A stretch of DNA of 22,177 bases from a virus. Below the pieces are notes generated by a model, which searched no databases, was not told the origin of the DNA, and saw only the letters and a list, made by a program, of their open reading frames with translations. This document shows, piece after piece, positions 1 through 6,491 of this stretch (position 1 is its first letter; every line of letters begins with the position of its first letter). The DNA lies in IMG/VR virus record IMGVR_UViG_3300014827_000305, positions 1-22,177 of that record; one strand, 5' to 3'. A program made the position numbers and the translations under genes.

Positions 1-1070
1 ATTCTAAAATACTTAGAATTAATTGAATACTTTATATAATCCACGTTATTTTCACTTTCATCTACAGATATTCTGATACCATCAGAACACATTAAATATC
101 TCTCTTCAATGCAAGGAATCTTACAAGCTCTTGCCACTGGTTCTGCCATTTTTGCAATTATAATATTTCCTGGATATATATTGCAACTTCTTAGTTCATC
201 AGCCTTTTTTTCTGATGTGTAAATAGTAGATTCATTATTAAAATATCCATCTCCTATATTCTGTAATTGTATTACTCTTACTCCTACTTCTGTATAATCA
301 CATGACTTTAAATTTGAACCAAAAGGTCCTCCCGTAAAAGAATACCTATCAGATTTGTCAGCTATATCAATCAACCTCTTTATTTTCCATTCTTCTGGCA
401 TCATTCCAATCTCCGCATCCTTAAACCTCTCATGCCCAATTCCTTTTGTAAGAAGCCTCTGCATAAGTCCTTTTTTAAGTTCCTTAGTCTTTTCAATAAG
501 TTTATCAGTATTTTCTATTTTTTCATCTAATAAGGATAGGATTAAAGAGATTTTTTGTTGTTCTTCCAGTGGTGGTGTAGTAATCATATATTCTTTTAAA
601 AACTCTGTTGGGACCCTTTTTTGACCTGCTGAACCAGTCATATTAGCCTTCGCCTTTTGAATAAAATTATTTGATGATATTATATAATAAATATATGATG
701 GTACACTTTCGTTCTTTTTTGCTCTTAACACATGAAATTCTGTGCTTCCAAAACCCACTTCATTAATTAATTTAGTTGCTATTACTTTTTTACCATTTTC
801 AAAGCAAGGAGTAATTTTAGCAAGTAAAACGTCATTATTTTTAAACGCTGTATAACCCTTTTTTACCTCACCATATGTCCGTACATTGTTCTTAATAATC
901 CATCCCTGATTTGATACATCCTCCATAGCTATAAAAGATACATCCTTATCATCTTCAATAATTTCTTTTTTAGGATTTATTTCAGATATATCACATAGCC
1001 TCTTTATCTCCCACTGAGTAGGTATCTCCCCTAACTCCGTCATCTTATATCCTTTTTTAACTTTACTCAC
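1..1070 (-). CDS. hsdS: HsdS, type I restriction-modification specificity subunit (C-terminus outside window)
   Basis: This is the DNA-recognition subunit of a type I restriction-modification enzyme; it directs HsdM (and HsdR) to a bipartite target. The minus-strand frame opens at a GTG at 1070 preceded by AGAGGTGA and stays open to the left edge, so about 356 codons are visible. The protein begins MSKVKKGYKMTELGEIPTQW, the usual start of the first target-recognition domain (roughly 1030-600). A conserved spacer helix with PLEEQQKI and LDEKIENTDKLIEKTKELKKG follows at about 430-570. The second recognition domain starts at EEWKIKRL near 400 and is cut by the window edge. It lies downstream of hsdM in the same direction, with a small membrane-protein ORF between them. 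An hsdR gene is not in view and may lie further left. Identity is from motifs and context. Confidence 0.93.
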   Translation of the reverse strand, partial: MSKVKKGYKMTELGEIPTQWEIKRLCDISEINPKKEIIEDDKDVSFIAMEDVSNQGWIIKNNVRTYGEVKKGYTAFKNNDVLLAKITPCFENGKKVIATKLINEVGFGSTEFHVLRAKKNESVPSYIYYIISSNNFIQKAKANMTGSAGQKRVPTEFLKEYMITTPPLEEQQKISLILSLLDEKIENTDKLIEKTKELKKGLMQRLLTKGIGHERFKDAEIGMMPEEWKIKRLIDIADKSDRYSFTGGPFGSNLKSCDYTEVGVRVIQLQNIGDGYFNNESTIYTSEKKADELRSCNIYPGNIIIAKMAEPVARACKIPCIEERYLMCSDGIRISVDESENNVDYIKYSINSKYFR

Positions 1071-1089
1071 TATTAAGTCACCTCTATCT

Positions 1090-1350
1090 CTATATAATCT
1101 TAATCACTAACCAAATAAGAAAACTGTTAATTAAATAATAAAGTATTTTCCCGCCTATACTTCCAAACCAAATTCCATTTGTTCTACCATAAATAAAAAT
1201 TCTTCCAACAATTCTGAATGTTATTATTGATACTGGAACCCCAATTACAGCAGATTTAAATTCATTAGTAGCCCATAATATCTTAAATGCCAGTAAAAAT
1301 CCATTTATTAATGGTTCATAAAACATCTTACTTATATCTGTATTATTCAT
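1090..1350 (-). CDS. Small hydrophobic protein between hsdM and hsdS
   Basis: This 86-residue ORF sits between hsdM and hsdS on the same strand, 29 bp after hsdM and 19 bp before hsdS. It is rich in hydrophobic segments: around FLLAFKILWA, around SAVIGVPVSIITF, and a C-terminal stretch YYLINSFLIWLVIKII. Two or three membrane passes are therefore plausible. I do not recognise the family. A purine-rich stretch (GGGGTTAGAGTGG) lies before the ATG, but the ribosome site is weak. It fills what would otherwise be a 309-bp gap inside an operon whose genes normally abut, which argues that it is a real insertion into the operon. It could be a membrane-linked accessory of the RM system, or unrelated cargo. 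Confidence 0.5.
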   Translation of the reverse strand: MNNTDISKMFYEPLINGFLLAFKILWATNEFKSAVIGVPVSIITFRIVGRIFIYGRTNGIWFGSIGGKILYYLINSFLIWLVIKII

Positions 1351-1379
1351 ATACCACTCTAACCCCTACATCCTCAATC

Positions 1380-2900
1380 CTATTTTATTTCTTCAAATCC
1401 CAATTCCTTCAAATACCCATTTAACATTAGTCCTATCTCATTTTCCTTAATGCCTAATTCATTTATTTCATCAATAACTGTTTCAATGTCTACTTCTTCC
1501 TCTTCTTCGCTGGTATCTACATATCTGCTGATATTAAGGTTATAATCATTTTCCTTTATAGCTTCCATCTCAACTACATTTGCATACTTTTCTACATCTA
1601 TATATTCATCAAATGTATTTACTATTTTCTCAATATCTTCATTTCTTAGTTTATTCTTACTTCCATCTTTTGCAAAGTCATTACTTCCATCTATAAATAA
1701 AATCTTATTTCTTTTTTGTTCTGTCTTATTCTTATTTATCACAAGTATTGCAGCAGGAATACCAGTACCATAGAACATATTTTGAGGTACTCCAATTATA
1801 GCTTCTATTAAATCATCCTTTATAAACCCTTCTCTTATCTTACCTTCTGCACCGCTTCTAAAAAGGACACCATGAGCCACTACAGAAGCCATTTTACCTC
1901 TTACATTTAAACTTGCTACCATATGACAAACAAATGCAAGGTCTCCGTATGATTTAGTTGGTATCCCATATGGGAACCTATGAAACTGGTCAGCACTTGC
2001 CTCTTCTAAACCCCAGTTGCTTAAAGAAAAAGGAGGATTTGCTAAAACTTTGTCATAGGTCTTCAAAACTCCGCCCTCTGTATGTTTAGGTTCTCTTATC
2101 GTATCTCCTTTTTGAATGTCAGCACCCTTTGCTCCATGAAATAACATATTCATCTTACAAATAGCCCAAGTCGAAAGGTTAATTTCCTGTCCAAATAAGG
2201 ATATATTTTTATAATTCCCACCTTGATTCTTTATATATTGTAATGATTGAATTAACATACCACCTGACCCAGCTGTAGGGTCGTAAATTCTCTCACCTTC
2301 TTGTGGTTTTAATACATTTACCATTGTTTTTACAATTTCTGTTGGAGTATAAAATTCTCCACCCTTTTTTCCACCTTCATCTGCAAATTGTTTTATTAAA
2401 TATTGGTATGCATCACCTAATATATCCTCTGATTCAAGGTTTGAGTTCGCAAGGTTAATCGTATCAAGCACCAATAGAAGTTGCGAAAGCTTCTTGTCAG
2501 GAACCCTTTCTTTATCATTATAATTAGCTGTCGTAAGCACTCCAATAAGCTCTGCATTTTTAGGTTCATCTTCTAATGCTTTAAAAGCCTTATCAAGTTC
2601 TGGTCCCACATTTAAATTCAAATTCTTCAACTTAGCCCATCTTGCAGTTTCAGGCACATAAAAAGTTTCATATATAGCGCTGTCGTTTAATAGCATCTCT
2701 ACTTCTTCCGCAACCATACCCTGCTCAATAAACTCTTTATTCCTTATTTCTCTTTCTTCATCAAACTCATCGTTTAATCTCTTTAAAAATAATAATCCAA
2801 ATATATAGTCCTTATATTCAGCAGCTGATAATTCGCCTCTTAGAATATCTGCACACGACCACAATATTCCCTCTAAATTTTGTAATGTCAGTTTCTCCAT
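1380..2900 (-). CDS. hsdM: HsdM, type I restriction-modification N6-adenine methyltransferase subunit
   Basis: This subunit transfers a methyl group from S-adenosylmethionine to adenine in the target set by HsdS, and it forms part of the restriction complex. The 506-residue length is normal for the family. An N-terminal HsdM helical domain covers about 1-150 (ILRGELSAAEYKDYIFGLLFLKRL). The methyltransferase domain carries GGEFYTPTEIV at 180-190, the SAM-binding motif DPTAGSGG at 207-214 and the catalytic NPPF at 288-291. The ATG at 2900 has GAGGAGAG just upstream. All key motifs look intact, so modification activity is expected. It is the first gene of a leftward operon with the small membrane-protein ORF and hsdS, and is divergent from the repeat-protein gene at 3154. 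Restriction would also need HsdR, which is not in the window. Confidence 0.97.
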   Translation of the reverse strand: MEKLTLQNLEGILWSCADILRGELSAAEYKDYIFGLLFLKRLNDEFDEEREIRNKEFIEQGMVAEEVEMLLNDSAIYETFYVPETARWAKLKNLNLNVGPELDKAFKALEDEPKNAELIGVLTTANYNDKERVPDKKLSQLLLVLDTINLANSNLESEDILGDAYQYLIKQFADEGGKKGGEFYTPTEIVKTMVNVLKPQEGERIYDPTAGSGGMLIQSLQYIKNQGGNYKNISLFGQEINLSTWAICKMNMLFHGAKGADIQKGDTIREPKHTEGGVLKTYDKVLANPPFSLSNWGLEEASADQFHRFPYGIPTKSYGDLAFVCHMVASLNVRGKMASVVAHGVLFRSGAEGKIREGFIKDDLIEAIIGVPQNMFYGTGIPAAILVINKNKTEQKRNKILFIDGSNDFAKDGSKNKLRNEDIEKIVNTFDEYIDVEKYANVVEMEAIKENDYNLNISRYVDTSEEEEEVDIETVIDEINELGIKENEIGLMLNGYLKELGFEEIK

Positions 2901-3072
2901 AATTCTCTCTCCTCATCAATCTATATCCTTTATTTCAGTATATTTATTTTAATAATCTATACATTTTAGTTTACCACATTTTTGAATTTTTTTGGCTATT
3001 AAGAAGTGAATTTAGAAATCTTATATCAAATACTATTATTAAAGTTATTGACTATAAATAAAATATAAATTT

Positions 3073-3093
3073 CAACATTATATTTAAATGTTG
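3073..3093. promoter_or_regulatory. Inverted repeat upstream of the repeat-protein gene
   Basis: CAACATT and AATGTTG form perfect 7-bp arms around a 7-nt AT-rich spacer, about 60 bp before the ATG at 3154. It lies in the 253-bp divergent gap between hsdM and the repeat-protein gene. A TTGACT hexamer is at 3048-3053, but no well-spaced -10 partner is evident. An operator for one of the two divergent genes is plausible, though not shown. Confidence 0.35.
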
Positions 3094-3153
3094 TAATAAT
3101 TTTAGCATTTGAACTTATATAATAATATAGTAATACTTAGGAAAGAGGTTTAT

Positions 3154-4281
3154 ATGTCTGATGTAAAAACAGTATTTTTAAAAATTGAAGAATTAAGGAA
3201 ATTTTGTGAAGAAAACGACCTAGTTGTTAAAGTTAAAAATGCTCCAAATGTTACTGAAGCAAAGGAACTAATTAAAAAAGAACTTCCTACAGGAAAAGAT
3301 GTTAAGATTGAAGTAGTTAGAAACTACAGGAGAGAGCTAAAAAAAACGACTCTTCTTGATACAAAAGAACAAATTGAAATAAAAGAATGTAAAAAGTTTT
3401 GTGAAGATAATAAACTCGTAGATAAAGTTAAAAAAGCAATAAATGATAATGAAGCATTTGAACTAATTAAAAAAGCACTACCAGAAGGAAAAAATTTTAG
3501 TCTAGCAACTGTCAAAGCTTATAGAGCAATACTTAAAAATATTGAACTAAAAATATTCCAAAAGTTTTGTGAAAAAAATGAATTAAACGATAAAATTAAA
3601 AATGCAAATAATGATAATGAGGCATGGAACCTTGTAAAAATACTACCTGAAGGAAAAGATTTTAGTCTTGACATTGTAACTGCATATAGGGAATACCTTA
3701 ATAAATATATTCAACTGGATGAATTGAAAAAAATTGATGTAGAAAAAAATATATTAGATAATATTAAGAACGCTAGCAATGATAATAAAGCATTAAAACT
3801 CATCAAAAAATTATTACCTGAAGGAAAGGATGTTGAAATTGATACTGTAATAGCCTACAGAAAATTTATTAAGGAAACGTATGTAGGTTTAGCACAAGGA
3901 GAAAAAACCGTATATTCAACCACTGAAAAGCAATCAAAAGAAATAGATAATTTAAAAGCTAAAAATAAAAACCTTAATGATGAAAATGACTCATTAAAGA
4001 ATCAAAATGAATTATTAAAACAACAGGTGAAAGCATTAAATAACCAAAGAGAGATAAAAAATGATTTTACATCTAAAATTCCAAGTCTAAATGATATTGC
4101 GAGCAGTGAAGATAAAACTAGCGTTTTTATAAATAAAGATATTCTAGTTAAAGCCACTAAATATGTTGATTCCCATAGTCTTGTAAAGCTTGAGAACATA
4201 ATTATAAATGGTCATGATTTAAATTCTGCAATAGTTCAAAGTGTATTACTTGAATTTATACTTCAAAATTCACTATTATAA
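3154..4281 (+). CDS. Four-repeat, coiled-coil protein of unknown function
   Basis: I do not recognise this 375-residue family. The ATG at 3154 is chosen because AGGAAAGAGG lies just upstream; an upstream TTG would add 15 residues without a ribosome site. The first ~240 residues hold four tandem copies of a ~50-residue helical module. Its consensus is KFCEENxLxxKIKNAxNDNEA, then LIKKxLPEGKDFSLxTVxAYRxxL. The copies begin near KIEELRKFCEEN, EIKECKKFCEDN, ELKIFQKFCEKN and QLDELKKIDVEK. A charged coiled coil follows, with leucines spaced through IDNLKAKNKNLNDENDSL and ELLKQQVKALN. The C-terminal ~60 residues include SVFINKDILVKATKYVD and AIVQSVLLEFIL, a strand-helix-helix pattern reminiscent of ribbon-helix-helix DNA-binding proteins. 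A multimeric DNA-binding or scaffolding role is an inference. It lies just before an Xre-type regulator on the same strand. Confidence 0.85.
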   Translation: MSDVKTVFLKIEELRKFCEENDLVVKVKNAPNVTEAKELIKKELPTGKDVKIEVVRNYRRELKKTTLLDTKEQIEIKECKKFCEDNKLVDKVKKAINDNEAFELIKKALPEGKNFSLATVKAYRAILKNIELKIFQKFCEKNELNDKIKNANNDNEAWNLVKILPEGKDFSLDIVTAYREYLNKYIQLDELKKIDVEKNILDNIKNASNDNKALKLIKKLLPEGKDVEIDTVIAYRKFIKETYVGLAQGEKTVYSTTEKQSKEIDNLKAKNKNLNDENDSLKNQNELLKQQVKALNNQREIKNDFTSKIPSLNDIASSEDKTSVFINKDILVKATKYVDSHSLVKLENIIINGHDLNSAIVQSVLLEFILQNSLL

Positions 4282-4331
4282 TTTTTATTTTTTTTTGCTT
4301 TAGATGATAATAATAATGCATGAAAATATTC

Positions 4332-4375
4332 TTGTAAAATTTCAATTTAAATATTTATTTAATATATTTTTACAA
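4332..4375. promoter_or_regulatory. Inverted repeat upstream of the Xre-type regulator gene
   Basis: TTGTAAAA (4332-4339) and TTTTACAA (4368-4375) form perfect 8-bp arms separated by 28 bp of nearly pure A/T, about 75 bp before the regulator's ATG. This arrangement suits a dimeric Xre-type repressor controlling its own gene, but nothing in the sequence assigns the protein. Confidence 0.35.
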
Positions 4376-4447
4376 TAAAAGGTATTTTATATTTTATGTA
4401 GAATAAATAAAGTAACATATTTGATATTGGGGATGAGGGGATTACAA

Positions 4448-4849
4448 ATGGATAATTTAATTATTAGAATAGGTAAATTAGTAAAAGAAAAGCGTCTTGA
4501 AAAAAATTTCTCTACACAGTTGTTAGCAGAAGAACTTGATGTATCTGTTGGTCTAATTAACAATATTGAAAATGGAAAGACCGATACTTTTAATGTAGTT
4601 TTAATGGATAAGTTATGTTCAACCTTAGGTATAGATACAATATCTTTGTTTGCTAATAAAGTTGATGATGTCTTAGACCTCCTTAATATATCTAGCGATG
4701 TACCTTTAGAATTATCAGTATATTCTAATAAACTCATACACGAATATGCTACAGCAGCTATTGAGCTAAACTTTAATTCTAGTAAATTAGAGACTTTATT
4801 AAATAAGCTTATATACGAAATTAAATTTGTGGTAGATATTGAAAAATAA
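4448..4849 (+). CDS. Xre-family helix-turn-helix transcriptional regulator
   Basis: This is a 133-residue DNA-binding regulator with an N-terminal Cro/C1-type helix-turn-helix at about residues 8-62. The pattern IGKLVKEKRLEKNFSTQLLAEEL, then VSVGLINNIENGKTD, then MDKLCSTLGI is typical. The C-terminal half (from about 63) is helical with no motif I recognise and may mediate dimerisation. The ATG at 4448 follows GAGGGG with 7-nt spacing; the longer version starting at 4421 has no ribosome site. It is followed by a strong terminator, so it is the end of a transcription unit that may include the repeat-protein gene. Its place among mobile-element genes suggests control of the element's own genes, possibly through the inverted repeat upstream, but its targets are unknown. 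Confidence 0.9.
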   Translation: MDNLIIRIGKLVKEKRLEKNFSTQLLAEELDVSVGLINNIENGKTDTFNVVLMDKLCSTLGIDTISLFANKVDDVLDLLNISSDVPLELSVYSNKLIHEYATAAIELNFNSSKLETLLNKLIYEIKFVVDIEK

Positions 4850-4892
4850 TATTTAAATCTAAATATAAGAAAATATTAATGCTGGATTTTAT

Positions 4893-4933
4893 AGAGCTTA
4901 CTTTTGCATAGTAAGCTCTTATTTCATTTTTTG
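4893..4933 (+). terminator. Intrinsic terminator after the regulator gene
   Basis: AGAGCTTACT (4893-4902) pairs perfectly with AGTAAGCTCT (4910-4919) across a 7-nt loop, and is followed by a T-rich run to about 4933. It lies 44 bp after the regulator stop codon, a clear Rho-independent terminator. Confidence 0.88.
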
Positions 4934-5030
4934 TGAAAATCATAATTAAACATGCAATAAATATTAATACATTCTAAATACATGAAAATCTATCTACAAT
5001 TTACTTTTAATTAGTAGACAAGTATTATTA

Positions 5031-5060
5031 TTCATTATGATGAATAAATTCATTATAATG
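5031..5060 (+). promoter_or_regulatory. Candidate promoter and repeated operator before the Fe-S nuclease gene
   Basis: TTCATTATgATGAAT (5031-5045) and TTCATTATaATGGGT (from 5049) form direct repeats 18 bp apart; the first copy is itself a short inverted repeat (TTCAT...ATGAA). The second copy contains TATAAT (5054-5059), a good -10 hexamer, with TTCATT 17 bp upstream as a weak -35. The nuclease ATG is about 55 bp downstream. A regulator binding these repeats would cover the promoter. Confidence 0.45.
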
Positions 5061-5112
5061 GGTAATACTTATAATTATAGATATGAAAAATTAAACTTTG
5101 GAGGTGAGAAAT

Positions 5113-5859
5113 ATGCAAAATAAAACTTTATTTATTAGCAATACAAGTATTAATATGTTTAAAAATTGCAAGAAAAAATTTAAGTATAAATACATTGATA
5201 AAATTAATATTACCCCAATAAAATCTCATTATTTAAGTTTTGGAACTTCACTTCATAATACCTTAGCAGAGCTTAATAAACTTAATATAGAACTACAGAC
5301 CTATGAAAGCTCCATTCCTATTTTAGAAAAACATTGGATTTCAGAGGGATATGAATCTGATGAAGATGAACTTAGTTATTTTTTACAAGCCAAGGAAATG
5401 CTTGAAAATTACTGTGCTGACAGAAAAGATTTAGGTAGAATTATTTTTAGTGAAGAGATGATAAAACATTATTTAAGCAAGAATTTAACACTATGCGGTA
5501 AAATCGATAAAGTTTATGTTAATGAAAATGAAAAAATAGAAATTCTAGATTTTAAAACTGGTAATTCTTTTATCCCTTTCATAGACCTTCGTGAAGATAT
5601 ACAGCTTCCTATATATCTATTACTATTAAAATATAAGTTAGGTGTTTTTCCGTCTATTATTAGTTATTACTATATAAGCATTAATCAAAAGGTCTCGCTC
5701 GAAGTTACAAAAGAAGTTATAGATTATAGTTTATTACAGCTCAAAAATATTATTTCAGAAATCAATCTAGAAACTCAATATCCATTTACCCCTACCACTC
5801 GTTGTAATAGATTCTGCGAGTATTTCACATCATGTGAATTCTATAAAGGTATTACTTAA
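5113..5859 (+). CDS. RecB/Cas4-like PD-(D/E)XK nuclease with putative 4Fe-4S cluster
   Basis: This 248-residue protein carries the RecB-family nuclease signature. SNTSINMFKNC opens the domain, and FGTSLH gives the conserved Gly44/His48. GKID supplies Asp132 and ILDFKTG supplies Asp146 and Lys148. DIQLPIY supplies the conserved Gln164. Cys19 plus a C-terminal cluster Cys231, Cys235 and Cys241 (CNRFCEYFTSC) match the four-cysteine iron-sulphur layout of Cas4 and AddB-type nucleases, so a Fe-S exonuclease acting on DNA ends is likely. The ATG at 5113 has a perfect GGAGGTGAG upstream. No other cas genes or CRISPR repeats are present, so this is not a CRISPR locus. Its position 480 bp before the recombinase trio suggests a role in the element's DNA processing or in defence, which is inference. 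All nuclease residues seem intact. Confidence 0.88.
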   Translation: MQNKTLFISNTSINMFKNCKKKFKYKYIDKINITPIKSHYLSFGTSLHNTLAELNKLNIELQTYESSIPILEKHWISEGYESDEDELSYFLQAKEMLENYCADRKDLGRIIFSEEMIKHYLSKNLTLCGKIDKVYVNENEKIEILDFKTGNSFIPFIDLREDIQLPIYLLLLKYKLGVFPSIISYYYISINQKVSLEVTKEVIDYSLLQLKNIISEINLETQYPFTPTTRCNRFCEYFTSCEFYKGIT

Positions 5860-6125
5860 AAGCACCTTCAAATATTTAGCGCATTTCTAAATGGTTTTTT
5901 GAGTTTTATAGTTTCTCAAAACGCGCATTTCGGTTATAAAAAATTAATAATCAATATCATATATAGCTTTTATATGATTTTTATATAATAACCTATTACC
6001 CTATAAGCGTATGGTTTTTAAGATATAAATAAAATAATTTATATTAATAATCAATTACGAAATAATTCCCTTTAAACGTTTGTATAATAAACTATACACA
6101 CTTTTAGATTGGAGAAACAAAACAT

Positions 6126-6152
6126 CGATGAATAATGCCATATTATTCATCG
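6126..6152 (+). promoter_or_regulatory. Perfect 11-bp hairpin containing a possible 9-codon leader ORF
   Basis: CGATGAATAAT (6126-6136) and ATTATTCATCG (6142-6152) are perfect arms around GCCAT. No T-tract follows, so it is not a standard terminator. The same bases encode ATG AAT AAT GCC ATA TTA TTC ATC GGC TAG (MNNAILFIG), 14 nt after GGAG at 6111-6114. A TATAAT is at 6083-6088. It could be a leader-attenuator or a protein-binding dyad; the sequence does not settle which. Confidence 0.35.
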
Positions 6153-6225
6153 GCTAGACACAAAAAAATAAAAATTTGTATCCTATATAGACTTTATATA
6201 TTATTTATATAACTTTTATTTAGGA

Positions 6226-6246
6226 TTTATATAGAACCTATATAAA
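6226..6246. repeat. 9-bp inverted repeat TTTATATAG / CTATATAAA
   Basis: Perfect arms flank AAC about 100 bp before the first recombinase operon gene. CTATATA and TTTATATA half-sites recur at 6183-6200 and in the sequence upstream. This could be a binding site, or chance structure in AT-rich DNA. Confidence 0.3.
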
Positions 6247-6341
6247 TTATATATAAAAATAAAAAATTAAGTATTTTTTGATATGACTATGATATCAAAT
6301 TATATACGATGATATTAAAAATGAAAGGTGAATTAAAATAC

Positions 6342-6491
6342 ATGAAGAAAACCAATGAAGAATCATTAAAAGTAACTATAAAATATTCTGAAAGTGCTGA
6401 TAGTTGGAATAATTTTATTAATTTCCTTATATCCTTTATGATAGATATCAATATTGTAGGTGAAATTAGCAAAAATGACGAAAACAATTAA
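6342..6491 (+). CDS. Tiny protein translationally coupled to the first serine recombinase
   Basis: This 49-residue ORF begins MKKTNEESLKVTIKY and overlaps the start of the first recombinase. The ATG at 6342 is preferred because AAAGGTG lies 11 nt upstream; in-frame ATGs at 6309 and 6321 lack ribosome sites. It has a short alternating strand (SLKVTIKY) followed by a hydrophobic helix (WNNFINFLISFMIDI). Two other tiny ORFs next to recombinases here, at 9956 and 13841, have the same strand-then-helix plan. The coupling implies joint expression with the recombinase. A role as accessory or directionality factor is only an inference from position; I recognise no known family. Confidence 0.6.
   Translation: MKKTNEESLKVTIKYSESADSWNNFINFLISFMIDINIVGEISKNDENN

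Larger units (their letters stand above)
5860..6341. other. 482-bp AT-rich, repeat-filled non-coding region before the recombinase operon
   Basis: No gene of normal length is seen here. The region holds a 9-bp direct repeat GCGCATTTC (5879-5887 and 5923-5931) with a TTTTGAG/CTCAAAA hairpin (5897-5921) between the copies. It also holds a 13-bp direct repeat ATTAATAATCAAT (5943-5955 and 6043-6055) placed exactly 100 bp apart, a GC-containing hairpin at 6126-6152, and several TTTATATA/CTATATA motifs including a 9-bp inverted repeat at 6226-6246. The density of repeats suggests binding sites for recombinases or regulators. Confidence 0.6.

Noticed and set aside
5113-5859. CRISPR-associated Cas4
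   Set aside because: Motifs fit a Cas4-like nuclease, but there is no CRISPR array and no other cas gene in the window; RecB-family Fe-S nuclease is the safer call.
6309-6341. Longer start for the first tiny ORF
   Set aside because: The ATGs at 6309 and 6321 have no ribosome site, whereas AAAGGTG precedes 6342.
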